Under the pieces are notes generated by a model. It was given only the letters and a program-made list of their open reading frames with translations. It did not search any database and was not told the origin of the DNA. 64,000 nt of DNA from Ampullimonas aquatilis (lineage in GTDB: Bacteria > Pseudomonadota > Gammaproteobacteria > Burkholderiales > Burkholderiaceae_D): positions 124,001-188,000 of the forward strand of contig NZ_CP183834.1 of the NCBI RefSeq assembly GCF_049675895.1. Reading direction: 5' to 3'. Below are positions 34,681 through 42,481 of this stretch, piece after piece (positions within the stretch are counted from its first letter, which is position 1; every line of letters starts with the position of its first letter). The translations under genes and the position numbers were made by a program.

Positions 34681-35577
34681 ATGACTACTCTGAAACAAAT
34701 TCAGTATTTCCTTACGGTGGCAAATCTAGGCTCTTTATCTCAGGCGGCTAAGATTCTATATGTTGCTCAGCCGGCTCTGAGCCGTCAAATTTCCCTGTTA
34801 GAGGCTGAACTAGGATTCTCCTTGTTCGTCCGCGAACCTAGGGGCGTTAGTCTTACCGCGGGAGGCGAAAGATATAGAGATCGGATTTTGTCAGTCCCAT
34901 ACACATTGTCACAGGCAGCCGATGAAGCTTTGCATGTGGCACGTGGAGAGTCTGGCGTCCTGAGATTGCTTCATTCAAGCACGATACCTGTCAGTAGCTT
35001 AATGAGTGTCTTTCAAACATTTCTAAAAAAGTATCCAAGCACACGTATTGATCTTGATCGTTCAGCTTCAGAATTTCAGGTAACGGAAGTCGCTGAAGGA
35101 AAGGCAGATGTAGGAATGATCAGACTGCCAGTGCTGAAAAGAGATTCGAGAGTGCGATTCATTGATCTTAAAGCTGAGCGGCTTTGGGTAGCTTTACCCG
35201 CAAATCATCGGTACGCTCATAAAAAGTCGATTGTTCTTGCTGATATAGCTGCCGAGCCTCTTGTATCGTCTTTCCATCGAGAAATGGGCGGTTTGGCCCG
35301 CATAGTCACAGATTTGTATTTAAAAAGAGGTCTTGTCCCGGTTCCTGCGAGAATTGTTTCACCGAAAACTTCAATGCTTGACTTGGTCGCAGCCAATTAT
35401 GGAATAGCTGTCATTCCAGAGAGAATGACGTTAGTAAATAATATGGGCGTTACTTTTGTGCCATTAAAAGACCAGGATGCAAATGCCGAAAGTGCTTTGA
35501 TTGTGAGAAATCAGACTTCCCCATTGGCTGAAGCTTTTATAAAGATGCAGATAATGAAAGTGAAGGGTAGTGCGTAG
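34681..35577 (+). CDS. LysR-family transcriptional regulator
   Basis: This 298-residue regulator has an N-terminal winged HTH (residues 1-60, QIQYFLTVANLGSLSQAAKILYVAQPALSRQI) and a LysR substrate-binding domain (about 90-295). It is divergent from the YdcZ-like transporter and probably controls it and itself from the intervening region. The effector is unknown. Composition is AT-rich, as in the neighbouring transporter gene, suggesting a shared acquired origin (inference). Confidence 0.92.
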   Translation: MTTLKQIQYFLTVANLGSLSQAAKILYVAQPALSRQISLLEAELGFSLFVREPRGVSLTAGGERYRDRILSVPYTLSQAADEALHVARGESGVLRLLHSSTIPVSSLMSVFQTFLKKYPSTRIDLDRSASEFQVTEVAEGKADVGMIRLPVLKRDSRVRFIDLKAERLWVALPANHRYAHKKSIVLADIAAEPLVSSFHREMGGLARIVTDLYLKRGLVPVPARIVSPKTSMLDLVAANYGIAVIPERMTLVNNMGVTFVPLKDQDANAESALIVRNQTSPLAEAFIKMQIMKVKGSA

Positions 35578-35715
35578 CGGATCAATCAGGCTATAAGATT
35601 TCTCATCCAACCTAGATTAACTATATTTAGAGTGATCACCTATTGGCAACTTCAATGCCATTGTCGGAATTGACGGTTTTGAATGCGTCACTATCCCGAC
35701 AATCAGCACTGTTAA

Positions 35716-36246
35716 TTAAAGTCGTTTCAGACCTTCTTCATAGCTGATGACTTCGTATTTCTCGCCATACTTGAGCGCGCCATCGGCAATCGCATCGACT
35801 TTTTCTGCGGTATCCATCTTCTTCATCTTGGTTTTGTCGAGATAAAGGTAATCGATCAGCTCGTTATAGACCGAGGTATCGTCAATGGGCAGAATGTAAA
35901 ACGAAACGCCATTGAATTCAATCTGATAGCGCGAAGAGCGTCCAAGATCAGACACATAGATGAAATATTTGCCACCTGCCTTGATGTTTTCGCCAAGCGC
36001 CTCGACCAGTGCCGGAAGATGTTTGAAGGTTGTCAGCGAGCCAGCCAGAAATGATATGGCTGCTTCGCCGTTGTCGGCTGCAGCAAAGGCGGCTTCTAGT
36101 GTGACAGGTGGGTCAATCGTCAGCGCGATATCACCGCGAAAGCCAAAACGGCCAGCAACTTTTGTTGGTCCATTGAGTGATGGTTTTAATAATCGGCCTT
36201 CAGTTTCCAGGCGGTGAAATGCAGGGGATTCGATGATGCTGGTCAT
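35716..36246 (-). CDS. Hypothetical protein
   Basis: This 176-residue soluble protein has no recognised family, signal peptide or membrane helix. It starts MTSIIESPAFHRLETEGRL and contains an alternating alpha/beta pattern (YFIYVSDLGRSSRYQIEFN, VSFYILPIDDTSVYNELIDY). The C-terminal half is acidic-basic and helical. The ATG at 36246 has AAGGA upstream; the frame is open to 36357. Composition is GC-richer than the LysR gene, so it may not share its origin. The function is unknown. Confidence 0.6.
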   Translation of the reverse strand: MTSIIESPAFHRLETEGRLLKPSLNGPTKVAGRFGFRGDIALTIDPPVTLEAAFAAADNGEAAISFLAGSLTTFKHLPALVEALGENIKAGGKYFIYVSDLGRSSRYQIEFNGVSFYILPIDDTSVYNELIDYLYLDKTKMKKMDTAEKVDAIADGALKYGEKYEVISYEEGLKRL

Positions 36247-37045
36247 GACATGTCCTTGTAATTCCGTCCTCGCGAATGGTTGCTCGAACAGATAATTGTT
36301 TCGGGTTTGGAAGCGGGAGAGAGAAAAGACTCGGCCCGAGAGATCACATCCGGGCATGTCTTTGTGTGAGAGTACGTATTGCCTCGCAAGGGGCGAGTCA
36401 AGATGGGATTAGACGTTGATCGATGCGGTTCGGGCAATGCCACCCGGATGTAAAACCGCCGCCATACGCGACACTCATGCTGATTGCACAGCATTTATCA
36501 GACCATGCTATTTGATCAGTACAAGCTGCTCTGCCTGAGGACTTGTACTTGGCTGTTGGTGATGCACTGGCATGCCAGCGGAAATGGCACTGGAGCCAGT
36601 TGGCTGGTTTGGGCCAGAAGATGTTTTTACAACAAAAAATTAAGGCGTGTCAACGTAGCGCTATCTTCAGGGGGGTTATGCAATGAGATGGTGAATCGGT
36701 GGCGTATTGAAGAACGACCGCAAAATCCCAACGGACCTTACAAAGCACTGCACTCTATATAAATCATGGATTTGGCTGTTCATTATTGGACGGCTTCGAT
36801 TCATTTAGAACCGTACTTTATATAGAGTATCGGTATATATTGGCTTGTTAGGTGCAATATATATGGCCATTTAAAATTACTGATGGGTAGTATATATTTT
36901 TGCAATCTATCCGGAAATTTTCAAACAGCCGGTTTTATCGTGCCGATTAAAGCGTGTAGCAAAGTTTGTCTGTTTGACGGGATCGTTCATTGCCTGAATG
37001 ACAATAAGCGATCCGATGGGTCTTACTGAAAGTGGGCAAGCAAGA
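36247..37045. other. Gene-free stretch with AT-rich inverted repeats
   Basis: About 800 bases without a supported gene; a 92-codon frame at 36484 lacks a ribosome site and family character. The part 36752-36864 contains a perfect 12-bp inverted repeat (ACTCTATATAAA at 36752-36763, complement at 36817-36828) and a second 9-bp one (TATATATTG at 36834-36842, complement at 36855-36863). These may be regulatory or remnants of a mobile element. Confidence 0.45.
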
Positions 37046-38233
37046 TTACATTCTTTCAATCACGGCGGCGATACCTTGCCCGCCGCCAATACACATGGTC
37101 ACCAAACCATAGCGTTTTTGGGTACGGATCAGTTCATAAATGCATTTGGTCAAGATGATGGCACCCGATGCACCCAAGGGATGACCAAGCGCAATGGCAC
37201 CGCCGTTAGGGTTGGTGATTGCCGGATCAAGATCCAATCCTTTACAGACACCGAGAGATTGCGCAGCGAATGCTTCGTTGGATTCAATCACATCCATCTG
37301 GGCCAATGACAGACCCGCCCGTTGCAAAGCCAGTTTGCTGGCAGAGATGGGGCCGGTGCCCATGAGTGAGGGGTCAACACCGGTCACGGCATACGATACC
37401 AGGCGAGCCAATGCGGGAATGCCTTCCTTGGCGGCTAATTCGGCATTCATCAACACACAGGCCGCAGCGCCATCATTCAAGCCAGAAGCATTGCCTGCTG
37501 TGACCGTGCCACCTTCTTTTTTAAAGGCAGGTTTAAGCTTGCCCAGTGACTCCATGGTCGTCTCTGCCTTGGGGTACTCGTCGGTATCAAACAAGGTCGT
37601 ACCCTTGCGACTCTTCAACTCGACTGGGACAATCTGCGAGTCAAAATGACCAGCCTTGATGGCTGCGACGGCACGTTGTTGGCTGACCAAGGCAAAGGCA
37701 TCCTGTTGTTCACGAGTAATGCCATATTGTTCAGCGACATTTTCTGCAGTGACACCCATATGAATTTTGCCGAAGGGATCTGACAAGGCACCAATCATCA
37801 TGTCCGTCATGGAGGCATCACCCATTCGTGTTCCCCAGCGCAGGGTGGAAGATGAATAGGGGGCACGGCTCATGACTTCGGCACCACCACCTACCGCGAT
37901 GTCTGCATCACCGAGTTGAATGGCATTCGCTGCAGTAATCACTGCCTGCAAGCCTGACCCACAAAGACGATTCAAGGTCAGTGCGGTGGATTCTTTCTGC
38001 ATGCCCGAATTGATACCGACAACACGAGATAAATACATATCCTGTGCTTCGGTATGAATCACATTGCCAAACACGATTTGTGTGGCGCGCGCCGCATCGA
38101 GAGAAGGACGTTTGAAAGCCTCTTTGACGACTACAGTGCCAATTTCAGCTGGTGACAAGTCTTTCAAGGCGCCACCAAATGTACCGATTGCGGTACGGAC
38201 AGCACTGACGATAACAACATCTTTTAATGCCAT
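37046..38233 (-). CDS. bktB: Acetyl-CoA acetyltransferase / beta-ketothiolase (BktB-like)
   Basis: This 395-residue type II thiolase cleaves or forms 3-oxoacyl-CoA. The acylated cysteine is C91 (LNRLCGSGLQA), the catalytic His is in GHPLGASG (H351), and the second Cys is C381 in CIGGGQG. The HTEAQDMYLSRV loop resembles BktB of Cupriavidus, which accepts longer substrates than PhaA. It lies 54 bases downstream of the AcoR-like regulator on the same strand, with AGGAAG before its ATG, so it is probably co-transcribed and serves the same catabolic island. Confidence 0.87.
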   Translation of the reverse strand: MALKDVVIVSAVRTAIGTFGGALKDLSPAEIGTVVVKEAFKRPSLDAARATQIVFGNVIHTEAQDMYLSRVVGINSGMQKESTALTLNRLCGSGLQAVITAANAIQLGDADIAVGGGAEVMSRAPYSSSTLRWGTRMGDASMTDMMIGALSDPFGKIHMGVTAENVAEQYGITREQQDAFALVSQQRAVAAIKAGHFDSQIVPVELKSRKGTTLFDTDEYPKAETTMESLGKLKPAFKKEGGTVTAGNASGLNDGAAACVLMNAELAAKEGIPALARLVSYAVTGVDPSLMGTGPISASKLALQRAGLSLAQMDVIESNEAFAAQSLGVCKGLDLDPAITNPNGGAIALGHPLGASGAIILTKCIYELIRTQKRYGLVTMCIGGGQGIAAVIERM

Positions 38234-38287
38234 GATGATCTTCCTAAGCTAAAAAATATAATCAAAATATCAATAATTAAAAAAGGT

Positions 38288-40303
38288 CTATTGATAACTG
38301 CGTACCGCCTCAACCGGTGAAACGCCAAATTTCTTGAGTTTCACATATAAGGTACTTTTCGCAATACCCAATTCTCTGGCGACTGCAGTCATGTTGCCAT
38401 GACAATGATCAATCGCCGCCAAAATAGCTTCTTGCTCCATCTGTTCAAGACGTTTCGATTCGGCGTTAACCGGGGCGTTCTTTTCTTGTGTGGCAGTGGG
38501 CATGGTCAGTTGTTTGATTTCTGGCGGCAAAGATTCTTTTCTCAAGATTGAGTCTGGCGTCAGCAAGATCATGCGCTCAATTACATTGCGGAGCTCGCGC
38601 ACATTACCCGGCCAAGAATACTTGTTCAGGCAAGGAATGACATCTGAGTCAAGCGTTGGAAGGGATAAGCCGTGTTGATGTGACAACTTGTCCAGATAGA
38701 AATTGGTCAGCAGACTGATATCGCTGGCACGCTCGCGCAGCGCAGGAATCGTAATGCTGGTAACCGAAATCCGATAAAAAAGATCCATCCGGAATCGTCC
38801 TTCAGCAACCTCTTTGCGCAAATCTCGATTGGTAGCCGAAACCAATCTGAATTTAACTTTGCGTGGGGTATTTTCACCAATACGATAAATCTCACCTTCT
38901 TCCAGTACCCGTAAAAAGTGAGGTTGAAGATCCAGCGGCATTTCACCGATTTCATCTAAAAATAAAGTACCGCCATTGGCCGCTTCAATTTTGCCAATCA
39001 TGCCGCCACGCCGGGCACCAGTGAACGCGCCTTCGCTATAGCCAAATAATTCGCTGGTGAGTAATTCACGAGAAAGGCCGCCACAATTCAAAGCCACAAA
39101 AGAATTGGATTTTGAATTGCTGGAGTCATGAATGCCATGTGCAAAGACTTCTTTGCCAACCCCCGTTTCACCTAATAACAAAATTGGCACGTTGGAGCGA
39201 GCCAGTTGTTCTGCACATTGGATGGCTTCCAGTAAGGTTTTGTCTTCGCCAATCACACGTTTAAAGGCCGGTGACTTTTCCGTCGTTGTGTTGGTCGCTG
39301 GAAGATCAGAAATATGAAAAGATTTGGTCTTTTCGCGTATAGGTAAGGTTAATACGGTACCAATGCGATGGCCATCGATCAAAATTGGTTCAAACCATTC
39401 TTTAGGAATCCAGTGGGGCGTGTTTAATGGTGCTTCTTTGCCAACGGTCATTCCCAATGATAAAGAGGATATATTGCCAGAATGTCCTGGATGATAAAGT
39501 TGACTGCGATCACGAAAAGCAGCATCAGCCTTGTCATTAACTTTGACTGGACGGCCACGCTTATCAAAGATGATCAATCCATCAGTCGTGTTGCTTGAAA
39601 TTTTCTGCATGCAACTTTCCAGCAGGCGATATCGTAATTCCATCTCGCGTTTAGCTAATCGACTCTCAATTCTGCTTGCTGTGGTGACGACCAGCGCCAG
39701 GCTATGGCGGTTGTAGGTATTTTGCAATCCTGATACATCAATCACACCTAAAATGCTGCCATCAAAAGGATCACGCACGACTGTGGCAGAACAGGTCCAA
39801 CGTTTGATGCCCGCACAATAATGTTCGGCAGAATGAATTTGTACCGGTTGTCCCACTTCCAGAGCAGTGCCAATGGCATTGGTGCCGCAAGCTAACTCAC
39901 TCCAACTACAACCAGGAAGCAGATGGACATCTTCTGCCGCACCCAGTGTCGAGGTGTCACCTTCCAGATTCAGAATAATACCTTCCTGGTTGGTGAGTAC
40001 CATGACGGTACCTGTCTCAGATAAAAATTCTCTGGCATGGGCCATGACAGGAGAACCTTCGGTGACAAGCTCTTGGCAGTCCGAGCGAATCGAATACAAA
40101 GAGTCTTCAGGGAGTGGTGCCGGGGCTTGATAACGACTGGCATCAACTTGTGCACTAAAGCATCGATTCCACGAATCATCAATTAGTCTACGCAGGGCAT
40201 CAGAATTACAGGTGTCTCCAGTGCGAAAGCGCTCCCAGATAGACATGATGCGGCTATCATTTTCAGGACTGGAAAAGATTTGCTTGGACTCCTTATTATT
40301 CAT
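38288..40303 (-). CDS. Sigma-54-dependent activator, AcoR/AcxR-like
   Basis: This 671-residue bacterial enhancer-binding protein combines an N-terminal GAF-type sensor (about 80-215), a PAS-like segment (about 225-330), an AAA+ sigma-54 interaction domain (about 345-570; Walker A GETGVGKE about 378-385, GAFTGA 423-428, Walker B GGTLFLDEIGEMP) and a C-terminal Fis-type HTH (about 630-665). The layout matches AcoR (acetoin) and AcxR (acetone carboxylase) activators. AGGAGACC precedes the ATG. No acetoin genes are present; two canonical -24/-12 promoters at 45484 and 56424 are its likely targets. Confidence 0.92.
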   Translation of the reverse strand: MNNKESKQIFSSPENDSRIMSIWERFRTGDTCNSDALRRLIDDSWNRCFSAQVDASRYQAPAPLPEDSLYSIRSDCQELVTEGSPVMAHAREFLSETGTVMVLTNQEGIILNLEGDTSTLGAAEDVHLLPGCSWSELACGTNAIGTALEVGQPVQIHSAEHYCAGIKRWTCSATVVRDPFDGSILGVIDVSGLQNTYNRHSLALVVTTASRIESRLAKREMELRYRLLESCMQKISSNTTDGLIIFDKRGRPVKVNDKADAAFRDRSQLYHPGHSGNISSLSLGMTVGKEAPLNTPHWIPKEWFEPILIDGHRIGTVLTLPIREKTKSFHISDLPATNTTTEKSPAFKRVIGEDKTLLEAIQCAEQLARSNVPILLLGETGVGKEVFAHGIHDSSNSKSNSFVALNCGGLSRELLTSELFGYSEGAFTGARRGGMIGKIEAANGGTLFLDEIGEMPLDLQPHFLRVLEEGEIYRIGENTPRKVKFRLVSATNRDLRKEVAEGRFRMDLFYRISVTSITIPALRERASDISLLTNFYLDKLSHQHGLSLPTLDSDVIPCLNKYSWPGNVRELRNVIERMILLTPDSILRKESLPPEIKQLTMPTATQEKNAPVNAESKRLEQMEQEAILAAIDHCHGNMTAVARELGIAKSTLYVKLKKFGVSPVEAVRSYQ

Positions 40304-40590
40304 GTTGGTCTCCTAGTTATTTATTATGTAATGTGAATTGCATTTGATGAATTCAAATCATTTCATCTAAATATGTGAACCTAAAACATGTATTAGTCTG
40401 GTTTTAATCCCTTATCACTCTCAAGCAGATTGAGTTGATTCGGCTGTTTTAAGGATTACCTGATGCTTGATCAAATTCCATTTGATTATGGATATTCTTG
40501 TCATGTTGAAATTGAGCATATATGAAAGCGCAATTCTTATGCCAAACATTCTTACAGGTGTTTTGAGATTGGTTAAGTGTTAAAGGTAAG

Positions 40591-40677
40591 GTCTTACCCT
40601 TAAGACAATAAAATAAATGGCGTCTGGTTTTCGTACGCAGATTGCCCACCGTACGAAAACCGGACGGCGGGCAATCT
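40591..40677. repeat. Nested inverted repeats downstream of the porin gene
   Basis: A 17-bp inverted repeat (40621-40637 with 40650-40666, one G-T wobble) overlaps a 14-bp one (40639-40652 with 664-677 of the same block, one wobble). They cannot form together. A smaller GTCTTA-CCCT-TAAGAC palindrome lies at 40591-40606. The set sits between the 3' end of the porin gene and the promoter side of the AcoR-like gene, both minus strand. It probably ends porin transcription, although no T-run follows on the minus strand. Confidence 0.5.
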
Positions 40678-40707
40678 ACAATTAAAAAAAACTATGTCAA
40701 AAAAAAA

Positions 40708-41841
40708 CTAAAAGGAATGACTAATACCAAAGTCAAATCCCGATACACCATAACCGCCTGCAGGAGATCCTGTACCACCAGAGTCCACCGCGGTACTCAC
40801 TGGTGACGGTGCGATAGAGCAAATGCCATTGCTACGATTGCTGATGCGAGCGTAATCTGTGTAAATATGGGTGCGCTTCGATAAAGTATAGACTGCGCCA
40901 ATGCCATATTTATTGCAGCTTGCATCTAGCGATGTCTTGTCATCATATTTCACATAGGATGCGCGTACTTTGGTTCGATCATCAATTGGGGCAGATGCAC
41001 CAATCATCCAGCTATTGTGATCAAAAAGTGCGTTATAGGTGCCGAGTGTTCCCTTGAACAAATCTGAATAGTTGTCAGTTTTTATTTTCTCAAAATAACT
41101 ATGCAGCTTGATATAGCCTAGATCATAAGAGGCTGCAGCAACATAAATGTGGGTTTTATATTTTTCGGCACCTTTAGGTGTCAATCTTTCGTAATCCACC
41201 GTGACGTTAAGTGGACCATTGGTATAAGAAGGAATAATTGCCCACAATCGTCCATCACCAACATTACCCGGGTGTTCTTGACCAATCAGGTTTGGTGTAA
41301 AAGCGGCAAGAAAAGAAAATCCGCTCCATACTGGCGAGATATAGGCAATAGCATTGTCAGCACGAGTTCCATGAACCTGTACCGAAGCCATATTGGCAAC
41401 GGTACCATTGGCAAATGGATCATATTTTCCTGCAATGCTGTAACGACCACCATCTATGCGACCGATTACGCCAGTACCCGATGCACTGGTAAGACCAACA
41501 TAACTATTTCTTCTGAAGATCCCATTGCTTTGTGAGTCATTCAGGGTCGACTTGCCATCATCCAGTGCAAAACCTGCTTCGAGTTGAAACAGTGCGGTCA
41601 ATCCGTTACCAAGATCCTCCGTCCCGCGTAAGCCAAAGCGGCTGTCTGATTCAATACCGCTTGCCATTTCATTTTTGCGGCCATTAAAGTTTGCACCAGC
41701 CACCTGTTTGTAAGCGCCACTCTCATTGCCACGTGTTAAAAAACCACCATCGACCAAACCGTATAGGGTTACATTGGATTCTGCGCTGGCCAGCACGGGT
41801 AGCATCGAAAGTAATGCAAGTGTGATAATTTTCTTATTCAT
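40708..41841 (-). CDS. Gram-negative trimeric porin
   Basis: This 377-residue outer-membrane porin of the betaproteobacterial OmpC/Omp32 type has a signal peptide (1-20, ending LASA), then SNVTLYGLVDGGF, the SRFGLRGTEDLGNGLTALFQLE block, RNSYVGLTSASGTGVIGRIDG, and a final strand ending ISHSF (C-terminal Phe, needed for Bam assembly). It would let the small substrate through the outer membrane. GGAG stands seven bases before the ATG at 41841. It follows the cytochrome gene in the same direction and has a 22-bp repeat operator about 105 bases upstream, shared with the PQQ dehydrogenase. Confidence 0.92.
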   Translation of the reverse strand: MNKKIITLALLSMLPVLASAESNVTLYGLVDGGFLTRGNESGAYKQVAGANFNGRKNEMASGIESDSRFGLRGTEDLGNGLTALFQLEAGFALDDGKSTLNDSQSNGIFRRNSYVGLTSASGTGVIGRIDGGRYSIAGKYDPFANGTVANMASVQVHGTRADNAIAYISPVWSGFSFLAAFTPNLIGQEHPGNVGDGRLWAIIPSYTNGPLNVTVDYERLTPKGAEKYKTHIYVAAASYDLGYIKLHSYFEKIKTDNYSDLFKGTLGTYNALFDHNSWMIGASAPIDDRTKVRASYVKYDDKTSLDASCNKYGIGAVYTLSKRTHIYTDYARISNRSNGICSIAPSPVSTAVDSGGTGSPAGGYGVSGFDFGISHSF

Positions 41842-41873
41842 TAAGGTCTCCATTAGTTAATCATTTTTTTAAC

Positions 41874-41912
41874 TTATGATCTTCATGTCTTTATAAAAAA
41901 TGAAGATCATAA
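41874..41912. promoter_or_regulatory. Perfect 13-bp inverted repeat in the porin leader
   Basis: TTATGATCTTCAT (41874-41886) and its exact complement (41900-41912) are separated by 13 bases and lie 33-71 bases before the porin start on the minus strand. It could be a leader hairpin affecting mRNA stability, or an operator. The minus strand downstream reads GTTAAAAAAATG, so it is not an intrinsic terminator. Confidence 0.45.
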
Positions 41913-41945
41913 CGAGACCATGTTAGCTTTTGATTGATGCGAAAT

Positions 41946-41967
41946 TAAGTCGTAAAAATACGATGCA
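41946..41967. promoter_or_regulatory. 22-bp operator-like repeat, copy 1 (upstream of porin)
   Basis: The palindrome TCGTA-AAAA-TACGA (41950-41963) sits within 22 bases identical to those at 44342-44363. It lies about 105 bases upstream of the porin start. A 22-base perfect match between two promoter regions of the same cluster is strong evidence for a shared regulator-binding site; the nearby LuxR-type protein is the best candidate. Confidence 0.72.
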
Positions 41968-42003
41968 AACAAGTTTATTGAACTTATTTAAAATATGAAT
42001 TAT

Positions 42004-42414
42004 TTATTCTGGCTTGTTGGATTCTGACAAGGATCGAATGTATGAAACAATTTTCCAGATGGTTTCATCTGGAATTGAACCTTTCCAGGATGGCATGACA
42101 TTGGCACCATTAATTCTTCCGTTAGCGATGGTGTCGTGAATATACTGAGGATCCCAATCGATGCGTGATCTGAATGATTTTGTTTTTCCTGCATCACCCT
42201 CCTGGCCATGACAATAAGCGCAAGTCTGGATGAAGCGCTTTTTCCCATCGGCAATCCATGTCGGATTTTTTAAATCTTCCAAGGTAGGTGCAATGGTCTT
42301 GGCTGTCTCATTGGTGGTTGGTGGTGCTGCCTCGTCGGCAAGGATGGATTGATTAATCAGTAAGTTTGCAATAACAAGAAAGACAAGTTTAAGATAGGTC
42401 TGATAGATGTGCAT
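42004..42414 (-). CDS. Periplasmic class I cytochrome c, electron acceptor of the PQQ dehydrogenase
   Basis: This 136-residue protein has a signal peptide (1-26, ending ILA). The haem site CAYCH is at residues 65-69 and the likely distal ligand M107 is in NVMPSW, followed by the helix DETIWKIVSYIRSL. It would accept electrons from reduced PQQ in the neighbouring dehydrogenase and pass them to a terminal oxidase, like cytochrome c550 partners (ExaB, PedF). The frame opens at 42459 with a GTG; ATG 42414 gives a proper signal peptide though no clear ribosome site. It follows the PQQ gene by 67 bases. Confidence 0.88.
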   Translation of the reverse strand: MHIYQTYLKLVFLVIANLLINQSILADEAAPPTTNETAKTIAPTLEDLKNPTWIADGKKRFIQTCAYCHGQEGDAGKTKSFRSRIDWDPQYIHDTIANGRINGANVMPSWKGSIPDETIWKIVSYIRSLSESNKPE

Positions 42415-42481
42415 AATGAGTGTGCAAAAAAAGATGTGCAGAATCAGAGATATCTGCACATCAATTGGATAAGAATAAAAT

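Noticed and set aside
36484..36762. 92-codon frame in the gap before bktB
   Set aside because: No ribosome site, no family motif, irregular composition (Trp/Cys-rich) and it runs into the inverted-repeat block.
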